Assembly: GCA_029983695.1 (NCBI GenBank)
Contig: JASBZB010000012.1
Span: 1 to 64,000, forward strand
Source: Lutispora sp003527145
GTDB taxonomy: Bacteria > Bacillota > Clostridia > Lutisporales > Lutisporaceae
DNA length: 64,000 nucleotides
Direction of reading: 5' to 3'
The notes below the pieces were generated by a model, which saw only the letters and a program-made list of their open reading frames with translations, ran no database searches and was not told where the DNA came from. The stretch's first letter is position 1. Each line of letters opens with the position of its first letter. Positions 25,962-34,897 of this stretch are shown here, one piece after another. The translations under genes were made by a program, and so were the position numbers.

Positions 25962-27245
25962 TTAATCTACATAGATTAATAGCGACACACTGAATACATT
26001 GTCTGAATATTTTATTTCAATTGTGCCATCATATTTCTGAATAGTGCTTCTTACATTATTAAGCCCGATTCCATGTATTAATTTTTCATCCTTTGTAGTT
26101 AATAAACCGCTTGTATTGCCCAATATTGGACCTTCAAAAGAATTGCTTAGCTTTAGTATGAATCTGCCTCTATCATACTTAGCCCAAATATCAAGATACC
26201 TATTGGTACGGTCTACCATAGCAAGAGCCTCTAAAGCATTATCCAATAGATTACCTAATATTATTGTCATATCAAAAGAAGGTATATCCATTTGAGGCGG
26301 AACATGAATATTAAGGCTAATTTTAATATTCTCACTCGCAGCTTTTTGTAATTTAAAATTCAAAATACTATCTAACACTACATTCCCCGAACGAGAATAT
26401 TCTTTTTGATTGGTGCACACACCTATCATATCTGAAATATGAGTTAATACCTCCTGTGTATTTCCATTTTGTATTAGTAACGACATAGACGTTAAATGAT
26501 TTTTCAAATCATGTCTTAGCTCATTTGTAGCTTTTAAATATTCTTCCATCATTGCAAATTGTTTGGAATAAGATTTATTTTGTTCTTTGATAACTGATTG
26601 CTGCATACGTTCTGTCAAAAAAGCATTAAGCGTTTCATACAGGTAGAATATGGCAAAGTTAATAAGCAGCAACAAGGTTATGCTTATTACTACCCGTGTA
26701 GGAATAAAATCAGATCCACTAAAAATAGTTAACATTATATAGATGGATGACAATGGTATTAGTATAATACATAGCCAATATGAACTAGATATTTTCTCAC
26801 CGCTTTTCAGATTTTTGCTCCGAGATAAAATGGAAACAACAGCATATGATACAATTTTAATGCTTACCATACCTACAATTGATGAGTATTCATTTTTATC
26901 TAAAATAGATTTGTGAAAATAATCTGTCAAGAGAACTAACACCGTTTCTATACATGCCATAATTATATATACAATAGCTATTGATACTAATCGGGTTTTC
27001 ATTCGGGATTTATAATTAAAAGAAATAAAAAAAAGAACTATAATATTATACATCATATTTATTAATGGTATTCCTATACATAAATATATTGCCGTGCCAA
27101 AGGCAAAATATAAAGAATATGATATTAGTTCTATTTTTTTATTGATATCTTCTTTACTGAAAAAAATCCCCATGAATCTGTATGTAATATAAGTATTAAA
27201 AATATTTGTAATGATGTAAATTATATCATAAAGCAGACCGTCCAT
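25962..27245 (-). CDS. agrC: AgrC-like sensor histidine kinase
   Basis: 427-aa receptor for the autoinducer peptide. Six or seven membrane segments fill residues 1-215, then a dimerisation helix with LRHDLKNHLTSM (phosphorylated His) and a GHKL ATPase domain with the N box LGNLLDNALEAL and a GIGLNNV glycine motif. Its start overlaps the agrA stop by one base. It would phosphorylate AgrA when the peptide binds outside. Confidence 0.9.
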   Translation of the reverse strand: MDGLLYDIIYIITNIFNTYITYRFMGIFFSKEDINKKIELISYSLYFAFGTAIYLCIGIPLINMMYNIIVLFFISFNYKSRMKTRLVSIAIVYIIMACIETVLVLLTDYFHKSILDKNEYSSIVGMVSIKIVSYAVVSILSRSKNLKSGEKISSSYWLCIILIPLSSIYIMLTIFSGSDFIPTRVVISITLLLLINFAIFYLYETLNAFLTERMQQSVIKEQNKSYSKQFAMMEEYLKATNELRHDLKNHLTSMSLLIQNGNTQEVLTHISDMIGVCTNQKEYSRSGNVVLDSILNFKLQKAASENIKISLNIHVPPQMDIPSFDMTIILGNLLDNALEALAMVDRTNRYLDIWAKYDRGRFILKLSNSFEGPILGNTSGLLTTKDEKLIHGIGLNNVRSTIQKYDGTIEIKYSDNVFSVSLLIYVD

Positions 27246-27967
27246 TACTTTAACCTCTCTTCTTCATACTTAAGCTGTAATTCTCTTGTGCTTTTTCTGC
27301 GCAGTTGACTTATAGGTAATTGACAAGAATTAGACATTATTACATATTCATATTTAAATTTTATAGCATGTGCATAGTTAATAATATATGATTTATGTAT
27401 TTGGATAAAATTATATTTTTCTAATTCACAAAAGATATCTTCCAATATTCCATAAAAGATATCTTTTCCTAATGTAGAAACCAATTTAATTTCTCTGTTA
27501 AGGCTTTCAAAATATACAATATCTTTTATTGGTACTTTATATATGCTATGACCCTTCTTATATGAAAATAATGCATTAATTTTATCAGAAAGCTGCATAC
27601 TTAACGATACAACATGTATAACTTTGTCTTTTTCAATAGGTTTAGGTATAAAATTAAAGGGTTGTATATCAAATAACTGACGATCATAACCGTCTTTTCC
27701 TGAAATGAATACAATCTTAGTTATATAATCTTGAAATTTTTCACGTATTTTTTTACCTACATCGATTCCACTAAGGATTTTCATTTCAATATCTAAAAAT
27801 ATTAACTCAAAGCTATGCTCTTTTTCAATAAATTCACACAACTTTTCACCTGAAAAAAACACCTTTACTTCTACTTGCAAATAACATCTTTTTGCATGCT
27901 GTAAAATAATATTTTCAATTTGTGAACATATTATTTGTTCATCATCGCAAACTGCTATTCTAAACAT
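27245..27967 (-). CDS. agrA: AgrA-like LytTR response regulator
   Basis: 240 aa. The receiver domain has the acidic pair near residues 8-10, phospho-acceptor Asp59 (LIFLDIEM) and the conserved Lys in FIPKPI. The C-terminal LytTR DNA-binding domain (about 140-236) has the YFESLNREIKL and IHKSYIINYAHAI signatures. It most likely activates agrDB and perhaps the bacteriocin genes just downstream. GGCGGTG lies before the ATG. The first gene of the agr unit; the 177 bases between it and the SRP RNA terminator hold no gene. Confidence 0.9.
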   Translation of the reverse strand: MFRIAVCDDEQIICSQIENIILQHAKRCYLQVEVKVFFSGEKLCEFIEKEHSFELIFLDIEMKILSGIDVGKKIREKFQDYITKIVFISGKDGYDRQLFDIQPFNFIPKPIEKDKVIHVVSLSMQLSDKINALFSYKKGHSIYKVPIKDIVYFESLNREIKLVSTLGKDIFYGILEDIFCELEKYNFIQIHKSYIINYAHAIKFKYEYVIMSNSCQLPISQLRRKSTRELQLKYEEERLK

Positions 27968-28145
27968 AATACACCGCCCTACTTATCAAAAAGAGAATAG
28001 CCTTTTAATAGACCATCCTCCTGTAATGATTTTATCACAGCAATTCACTTTAAAGAAGTAAAATAGTGTTAATCTTCCGATTACATATCCAGCACAAAAC
28101 GAAATGATATTTACTACAATTTTATTAATAAAATGCAGTAACACC

Positions 28146-28179
28146 AAAAAAAGCACAGGATATATTATATCCCGTGCTT
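28146..28179 (-). terminator. Terminator of the SRP RNA gene
   Basis: Minus-strand AAGCACGGGATA pairs with TATCCTGTGCTT (one bulge or mismatch), followed directly by a run of seven T. It lies about 70 bases after the RNA's 3' end. Confidence 0.85.
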
Positions 28180-28248
28180 CTCTCAAAAGTAGTAGAAATT
28201 TTCCTATTTCGCACCAACTAAATACGAACTTTCTTTTTAAAATATAAA

Positions 28249-28524
28249 TGGCCGTGCACCTTTCTTCGGCTTCGGACATCTCCAAGCGTTACCCGGACAG
28301 TTAGCTCCAATCAGGCATCCCCGCGGCACACAGAAGGGTTTACTTACCGCTGCTTCCTTCCGGACCTGACGGGGTTCATAAATTTCTGTTGCGCAGGACC
28401 CAATCATCATCACCACTTATCAAGGTCAGACCTTACAGACGCCGGCCTAAGCAAAGGAATTCAATCCTGCTGCTGCGGATTGCAGGTTACAGGGCACCGC
28501 AAACTCCCCATCTAGCACGGCCAA
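28249..28524 (-). ncRNA. ffs: Signal recognition particle RNA, large bacterial type
   Basis: About 275 bases that closely resemble Bacillus scRNA. The 5' end GGCCGTGCTAG pairs with the 3' end GGTGCACGGC. The Alu-domain start GGGGAG...GGTGCCCTGTAACC, the GGGTCCTGCGCAA stretch, the helix-8 core CAGGTCCGGAAGGAAGCAGC and TGTGCCGCGGGG are all present. It binds Ffh (and HBsu-like protein at the Alu end) to target membrane proteins. It has its own consensus promoter and terminator. Exact ends are estimated to a few bases. Confidence 0.96.
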
Positions 28525-28552
28525 GCTGTAAACAATCAATGATACAGATTAA

Positions 28553-28581
28553 ATTATATAATCAATAGCGCTTTGTGTCAA
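28553..28581 (-). promoter_or_regulatory. Consensus sigma-A promoter of the SRP RNA
   Basis: TTGACA (28576-28581), 17-base spacer, TATAAT (28553-28558): a perfect match to consensus. It implies a primary 5' end near 28546, about 20 bases ahead of the mature RNA. Confidence 0.9.
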
Positions 28582-28598
28582 CGGATAGATTTGGCTTA

Positions 28599-29951
28599 TT
28601 ACTTTCCGGATATAGCCAGTTCTCTGATTATCAAGCTGGGGCTGCCGAAACAGCCTCCTGAAGGCATCCCGAATTTTAGATCTCCTCCCGCTTCGATCAC
28701 ATCCTTGAGAAGGGCGTAAAAGTTTCCTGCTACCGTTATTTGTTCAACCGGCTTAACTTTTTTGCCGTTTTTTATCTCAAAGCCTTTTGCAGCGAGAGAG
28801 AAATCTCCTGATACTCCGTTGGCACCTGAGTGCAAGCCCTGAACTTCAGTGATCAGCATGCCGTCTTCCAAGGCCTTTATTAATTCTTCCAAAGCTTTTT
28901 CACCGGGTTTGATATAAAAGTTACTGGGTGATACTCCTACAGGCGAAGAGTAGGAACCCTTCGAAGCATTTCCTGTTGATTTTACTCCATCCTTTAAGGC
29001 GGTTTTTAGATTATACAGCAGTGTTTTGAGCTTTCCTTCCTCAACCACTGTCTTTGTATGGCATGCAACACCTTCCGCATCAAAGGGTGCAGAAGCCAAA
29101 CCCTTTTCCATGAGCGGATCGTCAATTATGGTGACAGCCTTTGAAGCGATATCCGTTCCGACTTTTCCCTTCAGCAAGGACATGCCTTTCTGAACATTAT
29201 AAGCAGAAAATATGCCTGAAAAAGTATCCAGTATATCTGCCATGACATCATTTCTTATTATAACCTTATATTTACCTGTAGGTATGCTTTCCGCTCCCAT
29301 ATTAGCCAATGCGTCTCCCACAGCTTCCTTTGCCAAAACCATGGTATCTATTTCGCCGGAATCATTTGAGGCTTTGAAGGCAAATGCTGTGTTGACCTTG
29401 CCCCCTTCCTCCACAACAGGCGCCACTACAGCATATATGGTATTTGATTTATACTGCAGATCCAAACCCTTGGAGTTTATTATCCTGTTTTCTCCGGCAC
29501 CCGTGACCACCATGCAGTCCTCTATGTTCTTTACCTTTTCACTCTGGCCCAATGTATCCTTTTCAAGCTGCAGTGCAAGCTTTATCTTTTCATCAGCCTT
29601 CATCCGGGATAATTCTTCATTGAAGCCTGATATCTCTGCATAGCTGTCCTGGCCGCCGTATATTATGTCTACCTCTTCATCTTCGATGGCGAGGGCATTT
29701 TCCCTGGCATCCTTTATCAGCATTTCTACGGCATAATCATCCAAAACCTCTGTATAGGAATATCCCATCTTTCCGTTGTACAAGCCCCTGAAGCTCAAGC
29801 CTCTATAGGAATTTAGGCTGTACTGGTCTATTTCTCCTTTATAAATGGTCACCTTGAAGCTGTCCCCATCCACATAATATATCTCATACTCTGTAAAGCC
29901 TTCCTCCTTTGCCCTGGAAAAAAGCTTATCGGCAAAATCCTTAATAATCAT
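28599..29951 (-). CDS. pmbA: TldE/PmbA-family peptidase partner
   Basis: 450-aa member of the TldD/TldE family lacking the metal-binding motif, as expected for the TldE (PmbA) half. With TldD it forms a heterodimeric metalloprotease that degrades unfolded or modified peptides. Features include GLSFRGLYNGKMGYSY near the N-terminus and the C-terminal TVAGNFYALLKDVIEAG. It lies 13 bases after tldD and the two form one operon. In E. coli the pair matures microcin B17, so a role in peptide processing beside the bacteriocin locus is conceivable but unproven. Confidence 0.88.
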   Translation of the reverse strand: MIIKDFADKLFSRAKEEGFTEYEIYYVDGDSFKVTIYKGEIDQYSLNSYRGLSFRGLYNGKMGYSYTEVLDDYAVEMLIKDARENALAIEDEEVDIIYGGQDSYAEISGFNEELSRMKADEKIKLALQLEKDTLGQSEKVKNIEDCMVVTGAGENRIINSKGLDLQYKSNTIYAVVAPVVEEGGKVNTAFAFKASNDSGEIDTMVLAKEAVGDALANMGAESIPTGKYKVIIRNDVMADILDTFSGIFSAYNVQKGMSLLKGKVGTDIASKAVTIIDDPLMEKGLASAPFDAEGVACHTKTVVEEGKLKTLLYNLKTALKDGVKSTGNASKGSYSSPVGVSPSNFYIKPGEKALEELIKALEDGMLITEVQGLHSGANGVSGDFSLAAKGFEIKNGKKVKPVEQITVAGNFYALLKDVIEAGGDLKFGMPSGGCFGSPSLIIRELAISGK

Positions 29952-29964
29952 AGCTAAGCACCTC

Positions 29965-31347
29965 CTATTCTCTACCGCCTACTGTGATTTCCGATACCCG
30001 GATCAGCGGCTGACCTACATTTGTGGGTACGTTTCCGCTCACTGAGCCGCACATGCCTGCTGCCAAATCCAGTTCCTTGCCCACCATGTCTATCCTGGTG
30101 AGTATCTCCGAGCCTTTTCCTATCAAAGTAGCGCCTCTCACCGGCGTATCTATCTTGCCGTTCTTGACCATATAGCCTTCCAATACCGCAAAGTTGAATT
30201 CTCCTGTCACCGGATTGACGGAGCCGCCTCCCATTTTTTTCGCATAGAGCCCGTAGTCCATGGACTTGATTATATTGTCATTCTCATCATTGCCCGGTGC
30301 TATGTAGGTGTTTGTCATCCTGGAAGTGGGAGCGAATTTATAAGACTGCCTTCTGGAGCTTCCCGTGGCTTCCATCCCCATTCTTCTTCCGTTCAGCTTA
30401 TCTATCATATAACCCTTCAATATCCCGTTTTCTATGAGGATATTTTTTCTGGAAGGATTACCTTCATCGTCTATATTTATGGAACCCCATGCATTGGAAA
30501 GAGTGCCGTCATCTATTGCAGTGACCTTATCCGATGCGATCTTCTGCCCCAGCTTTCCTGCAAATTCCGAATTGCCCTTTGCCACTGACGTAGCTTCCAG
30601 AGAATGTCCGCAGGCTTCGTGGAATATGACTCCCCCAAAGCCGTTATCTATGGAAACTATCATCTTGCCCGACGGGCACAAGGGCGCATGGAGCATTGTT
30701 ACCGCAATCCTTGAAGCTTCTCTGCCGCACTCTGCAGGATCGATTATATCGAACAATTCAAAGCCCATGCTCCTGCCTGGGGCTTCGTAGCCTGTTTGGT
30801 TCTCTTTGCCGTCGCTGGCAATGGCCTGAACAGCGAACCTGGATCTTATCCTTCTATCCGTGGTATATAGGCCTTCGCTATTGGCTATAACGACTCTCTG
30901 ATCCACATCCACATAGCTTGACATGACCTGGGCTATCTCCTGGCTGTAATCCTTAGCCGCCTTATAGGCTTCCTTAAGCTTTGAAACCTTCCTGGCGATA
31001 TCGATTCCCTTTGGTACATAAGCTACGGGGTTAATATTGGCATTGACCCTCTCTATCAACTCCACTGCCATGTCCTCTTTTATATCCCCCAGGGCCAATG
31101 CTGCATTATGGGCAGTCCTCAAAAGCGATTCTTTGGAAGTATCGTTGGTATAGGCATATATGCTTCTCAAACCTTTTAATATCCTTATACCTATTCCGAA
31201 ATCCCTGCCTGAAACAGCGGTCTCAATCTTACCGTTGACCAAGCCTAAAGAGCTTCTCTCAGTATCCTCTATGAATACCTCTGCGAAATCTCCCCCGGTA
31301 GATAAGGCTTTCCCTAAAATATCCTTTATAATGTCCCTTTCAATCAA
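29965..31347 (-). CDS. tldD: TldD-family metalloprotease
   Basis: Catalytic half of the TldD/TldE protease, 460 aa. HEACGHSLEA carries the HExxxH zinc motif, and a C-terminal cysteine region (LDLAAGMCGSVSGNVPT) completes the site. The TTG at 31347 has AAGGAGGGG upstream at proper spacing; the ATG at 31365 would itself overlap the ribosome site, so TTG is preferred. Divergently transcribed from the PPEP-like gene. Confidence 0.9.
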   Translation of the reverse strand: MIERDIIKDILGKALSTGGDFAEVFIEDTERSSLGLVNGKIETAVSGRDFGIGIRILKGLRSIYAYTNDTSKESLLRTAHNAALALGDIKEDMAVELIERVNANINPVAYVPKGIDIARKVSKLKEAYKAAKDYSQEIAQVMSSYVDVDQRVVIANSEGLYTTDRRIRSRFAVQAIASDGKENQTGYEAPGRSMGFELFDIIDPAECGREASRIAVTMLHAPLCPSGKMIVSIDNGFGGVIFHEACGHSLEATSVAKGNSEFAGKLGQKIASDKVTAIDDGTLSNAWGSINIDDEGNPSRKNILIENGILKGYMIDKLNGRRMGMEATGSSRRQSYKFAPTSRMTNTYIAPGNDENDNIIKSMDYGLYAKKMGGGSVNPVTGEFNFAVLEGYMVKNGKIDTPVRGATLIGKGSEILTRIDMVGKELDLAAGMCGSVSGNVPTNVGQPLIRVSEITVGGRE

Positions 31348-31385
31348 GCTAACCCCTCCTTGCAAGAAAAATATTTTTTTATTTT

Positions 31386-31394
31386 ATTATAGCA
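31386..31394 (-). promoter_or_regulatory. Extended -10 promoter of tldDE
   Basis: TGC TATAAT on the minus strand (TATAAT 31386-31391 with the upstream TG). The -35 region is weak, which extended -10 promoters tolerate. Confidence 0.5.
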
Positions 31395-31442
31395 TATGTA
31401 TTATTTTCCCCTATAGCAATATTATTATCTGTATCATTTATG

Positions 31443-31471
31443 TTTCATTATACGCTCTTTGATGCTATAAT
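31443..31471 (+). promoter_or_regulatory. Extended -10 promoter of the PPEP-like gene
   Basis: TATAAT (31466-31471) preceded by TGC and, 17 bases upstream, TTTCAT as a weak -35. It would give a leader of about 70 bases before the GTG start at 31548. Confidence 0.5.
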
Positions 31472-31547
31472 AATAATAAACGATAATTTTTTAACAACCT
31501 CTATAAAGCTGCATTATTCAAGTGGAGTGGTAAGGAGGTGGCATGTT

Positions 31548-32624
31548 GTGAAAAGCAAAAAAACCTTTCTCTCATATATGCTGCTGATCGCTATACAGTG
31601 CATGGCTCCTTTAGGCTTATTCGATGCTCCCCTAAGCCCGCCCGGATACAGATCCGAATTTATATCCTTGAACAGGATCTTTGTCAACCTTCCCAATGAA
31701 GAATACGATGTGGAAAAAGTCAATTCCATTATAGATAGAATATCGGTCTTTCCCCCCAAGCTCATAGACAGGCTCATAGCAAAGAATGAAAAAATGAAGC
31801 TTATAAACGGACGTCTCACTGATGAGCCTGAATATGAATACCTTAAAGGAAAAACTCCAAGAGGATGGGAGGATACGGGCTGCACCTGGGATGATGTGCC
31901 CGGCATAGGAGGCAATCCCATAGTAGTGAGGATAGAATCCTGCGGCGGCATGGACAAGAGCCACAGCAGCGTATGCCTGGAGCTGCATGAGGTAGCTCAC
32001 AGGATCAATGCCATAGAAAGCACAAGGATCAGTGACGGCTATGACTTTAAGAAGCTGTGGAAGGCTGAAGCCCCTATATTATTCGAGAACAACCAATATT
32101 TCATAGACCACTGCAACGAATACTTTGCTGAGTGTTATTCGATGTACTTATTCGATGAGGATACAAAAGCTACGCTGAAAAAAAATGCGCCTCTTACCTA
32201 TGAGTTTTTTTCCCAGGATTTCTTTAATGCGCTGCCAAAGCCGGATCTGTCTGTATACCGCTTCGGAGGCACAAAAATATGCGGGGGCATATATAAAAAC
32301 AAAATATACGATTCATATAGCGACATAGTTACCGATGCATATTTCAAATCCTCAGATCATCTTTACATCGCCTTTGCAGCCACCAATTATGGACAATCGA
32401 CAAATAAACCTCTAAGATTATCCCTTTGGGTAGACGGCAAGCAAATATTTTTCACATACAAAGGCCCTATAAAGTCAGGGCAAATCTGCCGTTTTTGGAA
32501 TATAAGCATAGGCAAGCTCTCCCCCGGCGTACATTCCATAATCTACGAAGTGGACAGCAATTACGGCGTATCGGAAACTGATGAAAACAACAATTGGACG
32601 GAATATAAAATCGAAGTGGAATAG
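31548..32624 (+). CDS. Secreted Pro-Pro endopeptidase-like metalloprotease with CARDB-like domain
   Basis: 358-aa secreted protein. A signal peptide (KSKKTFLSYMLLIAIQCM) precedes a domain closely resembling Clostridioides difficile PPEP-1/Zmp1 (M34, anthrax lethal-factor fold): the conserved GWEDTGCTWDDVPGIGG stretch, HEVAH at 147-151 (zinc ligands and catalytic Glu) and NEYFAE with Glu191 as the likely third ligand. PPEP-1 cuts between prolines to release surface adhesins. Unlike PPEP-1 (about 220 aa), this protein carries about 115 further residues that look like a CARDB/Ig-type beta domain (GVHSIIYEVDSNYGVSETDE). GTG start with GGAGGTGG upstream; the ATG at 31440 is upstream of any ribosome site. 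Substrate unknown. Confidence 0.85.
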   Translation: MKSKKTFLSYMLLIAIQCMAPLGLFDAPLSPPGYRSEFISLNRIFVNLPNEEYDVEKVNSIIDRISVFPPKLIDRLIAKNEKMKLINGRLTDEPEYEYLKGKTPRGWEDTGCTWDDVPGIGGNPIVVRIESCGGMDKSHSSVCLELHEVAHRINAIESTRISDGYDFKKLWKAEAPILFENNQYFIDHCNEYFAECYSMYLFDEDTKATLKKNAPLTYEFFSQDFFNALPKPDLSVYRFGGTKICGGIYKNKIYDSYSDIVTDAYFKSSDHLYIAFAATNYGQSTNKPLRLSLWVDGKQIFFTYKGPIKSGQICRFWNISIGKLSPGVHSIIYEVDSNYGVSETDENNNWTEYKIEVE

Positions 32625-32695
32625 ATAAGTGTAGCAGGAAAATACTTGATTTTGGCGAATATTAAGTTAAATCCCAATATAAGGAGTTGAAATAT

Positions 32696-32983
32696 ATGAG
32701 CTTTCTTAAGAATTTAGGAGACAAAGCCTTGAACACAGCTAAAGTCGTAGGCAATAAATCTCAGGACTTGATGGAAATAGGCAAGCTAAAGATGCATATT
32801 TCTCAGCTTGAAGGAGATATCAAAAAGCTCAAGGGTGAAATCGGAGAAGTCGTCTATAATGCCTATATCAACGGTCAAGGCTCACCCAGCGAACAAGTCG
32901 TCGCCCTCTGTGACAGCATAAGTGCCAAATATGCAGAAATTGAAGAAACCAAGGCCAAGATCGATCAGGTACAAAACGACTGA
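32696..32983 (+). CDS. Small coiled-coil protein of unknown function
   Basis: 95-aa protein, probably cytoplasmic. A central heptad-like stretch (residues 30-55, MHISQLEGDIKKLKGEIGEV) and a C-terminal helix suggest a coiled coil. ATG at 32696 with AAGGAG upstream; a TTG at 32687 overlaps that site. I do not recognise the family with certainty. It follows the PPEP-like gene by 71 bases and ends at a strong terminator, so the two are probably one transcript. Confidence 0.75.
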   Translation: MSFLKNLGDKALNTAKVVGNKSQDLMEIGKLKMHISQLEGDIKKLKGEIGEVVYNAYINGQGSPSEQVVALCDSISAKYAEIEETKAKIDQVQND

Positions 32984-32996
32984 TGAATTTAAAAAA

Positions 32997-33028
32997 GGCT
33001 TATTCCATCCGGGATAAGTCTTTTTTTT
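32997..33028 (+). terminator. Rho-independent terminator after the coiled-coil gene
   Basis: GGCTTATTCC/GGGATAAGTC stem with a 4-base loop followed by eight T. Confidence 0.85.
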
Positions 33029-33040
33029 AACGGATCTGGC

Positions 33041-34096
33041 CTATATTATAACAATAGGCTTAATCAAATCCTTCGGCTTGTCTTTCATGAGCATTAATGC
33101 CTCTTCCATTTTTTCAAAGCCTTTAAATTTATGGGTGAGAAGCTTACTTGTGTCTAATCTGCCCGTTTGCATCAAAGTAACAAGCTTTTCCATACGGAGT
33201 CTGCCGCCCGGCATTAATCCTCCGGCGATCACTTTGTGACCCATACCGCATCCCCATTCAGCCCTTGGAATTTTTACATAATCACCGGAACCCAGGTAAT
33301 TTACATTTCCAACTCTTCCGCCCGGTTTTACCATCTTAATGGCTTGAATAAAGGTATCCACATCTCCGCCTGCAATAACTACGCGATCAACACCTTTGCC
33401 ATGGGTCTTTTCCATGATTTGCTCTACAATGTCGCCTTCCCGATAGTTGATAATATCAGTTGCCCCATACTCCCTGGCAATCTTTACACAATTTGGACGT
33501 GAACCTACCGCATATAGATTAGATGCACCACGAAGAGCAGCACCGGCTACGGCCATCAATCCAACAGGACCTATACCTATGACACAAACATCATCACCAA
33601 ACTGGATATCAGCCAGCTCAACTCCATGAAAACCTGTAGGAACCATATCGCTCAGCATAACTGCGGCGGCTGCATCCACACCTTCAGGCAAAATGGCCAG
33701 ATTCCCATCTGCATCATTGACGTGGAAAAATTCACCGAAAACTCCATCCTTGAAATTTGAAAATTTCCAACCTGCCAGCATGCCGCCGGAATGCATGGAA
33801 TAACCTGCCTGGGACTGGAGGGAATTCCAATCAGGAGTGATAGCCGGAACAATTACCTTGTCACCGGGCTTAAAGTCTCTAACAAGTTCACCGACTTCTA
33901 CTACTTCGCCAACGGCTTCATGCCCAAGAATCATGTCTTTTCGCTCGCCAATGGCTCCCTCCCAAACAGTATGCACATCTGAAGTGCATGGAGAAACAGC
34001 GATGGGCTTAACTATTGCGTCTAATGGGCCGCATTTAGGATATGCCTTTTCAATCCAACCAGTCTTGCCAATTCCTAACATTGCATAACCTTTCAT
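33041..34096 (-). CDS. adh: NADP-dependent zinc alcohol dehydrogenase
   Basis: 351-aa medium-chain dehydrogenase strongly resembling the secondary alcohol dehydrogenases of Thermoanaerobacter and Clostridium beijerinckii, which interconvert secondary alcohols and ketones. Cys37, His59, Glu60 and Asp150, the zinc site of those enzymes, are all at the same positions. The nucleotide fold GIGPVGLMAVAGAALRGA is followed by AVGSRPNC, whose Ser-Arg favours NADP. ATG at 34096 has GAAGGAGG upstream; the longer frame to 34120 is rejected for lack of one. Its own promoter lies at 34134-34162. Confidence 0.92.
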   Translation of the reverse strand: MKGYAMLGIGKTGWIEKAYPKCGPLDAIVKPIAVSPCTSDVHTVWEGAIGERKDMILGHEAVGEVVEVGELVRDFKPGDKVIVPAITPDWNSLQSQAGYSMHSGGMLAGWKFSNFKDGVFGEFFHVNDADGNLAILPEGVDAAAAVMLSDMVPTGFHGVELADIQFGDDVCVIGIGPVGLMAVAGAALRGASNLYAVGSRPNCVKIAREYGATDIINYREGDIVEQIMEKTHGKGVDRVVIAGGDVDTFIQAIKMVKPGGRVGNVNYLGSGDYVKIPRAEWGCGMGHKVIAGGLMPGGRLRMEKLVTLMQTGRLDTSKLLTHKFKGFEKMEEALMLMKDKPKDLIKPIVII

Positions 34097-34133
34097 TTTT
34101 AAACCTCCTTCAATAATCATACTTTACACTTTT

Positions 34134-34162
34134 ATATTACATTATTGATATTAATACATCAA
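34134..34162 (-). promoter_or_regulatory. Promoter of the alcohol dehydrogenase gene
   Basis: TTGATG (34157-34162), 17-base spacer, TAATAT (34134-34139). The -35 and spacer form an imperfect palindrome (TTGAT...ATCAA), a possible operator. Confidence 0.6.
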
Positions 34163-34269
34163 TTGTTATGTGTATAATTATTCTTCGGAACTGTATGCCA
34201 GAAATCTTATCCTTTTTTCTCATTTGCTATTGCGCCTTCCTTTCGTCAATATGACAAAACTTGGGGCAT

Positions 34270-34299
34270 AAAAAACCCTGCGCCGAAAAAGCGTAGGTA
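34270..34299 (-). terminator. Terminator after the Nudix gene
   Basis: ACCTACGC pairs imperfectly with GCGCAGGGT on the minus strand, followed by TTTTTT, 11 bases after the stop. Confidence 0.6.
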
Positions 34300-34309
34300 T
34301 CTTTATACT

Positions 34310-34693
34310 CTACTTCCTATTTAATAGCTTCTCAACAAAATCAACATCCGCAGGCATAAATTCATATAGCGGCATCTCTTCCAAGGTTACCCACTTTGCA
34401 TCGTTATGGACATTAAGCTTCATGCTACCGCCGATTATCTCCGCATTAAAAACAGCAAAGAGGATTTCTTTGCTGTCGAAACGGTATACACTGGTGGTAA
34501 AAACCCCCAGCACTCTTATATTCAGCTCCAGCTCCTCTTTGATTTCTCGGATAATACATTCCCCAAGGCTTTCACCCTCTTCAAGCTTCCCCCCGGGGAA
34601 CTCCCACAAGAGTCCACATTCGTCATCTGCTCCACGCTGGCATATGAGATATCTGCCATCATCTTTTATTATTGCTGCTGTTACCTGTTTCAT
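34310..34693 (-). CDS. mutT: Nudix hydrolase (MutT-like, NTP pyrophosphohydrolase)
   Basis: 127-aa cytoplasmic hydrolase. The Nudix box GGKLEEGESLGECIIREIKEEL matches the consensus G-x5-E-x7-REUxEE, giving the metal-binding glutamates; it is written here only as its family pattern. The early CQRGADDECGLLWEFPGG is typical of MutT/8-oxo-dGTP diphosphatases, although related CTP or dNTP pyrophosphatases cannot be excluded. GAAGGTG precedes the ATG. Monocistronic, with its own terminator. The 205 bases between it and the next gene are divergent promoter region. Confidence 0.85.
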   Translation of the reverse strand: MKQVTAAIIKDDGRYLICQRGADDECGLLWEFPGGKLEEGESLGECIIREIKEELELNIRVLGVFTTSVYRFDSKEILFAVFNAEIIGGSMKLNVHNDAKWVTLEEMPLYEFMPADVDFVEKLLNRK

Positions 34694-34897
34694 ATTTGCA
34701 CCTTCATCCTTAAGCTTGATCGATACATTTGTACCCTTGGTTTTGCTATCTTTTAGAATTTCTATGCATAGCCCATAAAACCTCTTTTACATATTATATA
34801 TTATGGTTGATTTTATCCCTGTTAACCATTAGTATGAGATTGAATATAACTATAGCGGCACTAGGCTATCGGATTGATTTAGAGAGGAGTATGATAT

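Noticed and set aside
27986..28285. Open frame of 99 codons before agrA
   Set aside because: It overlaps the SRP RNA 3' end and its terminator and has no ribosome site; the RNA explains the DNA better.
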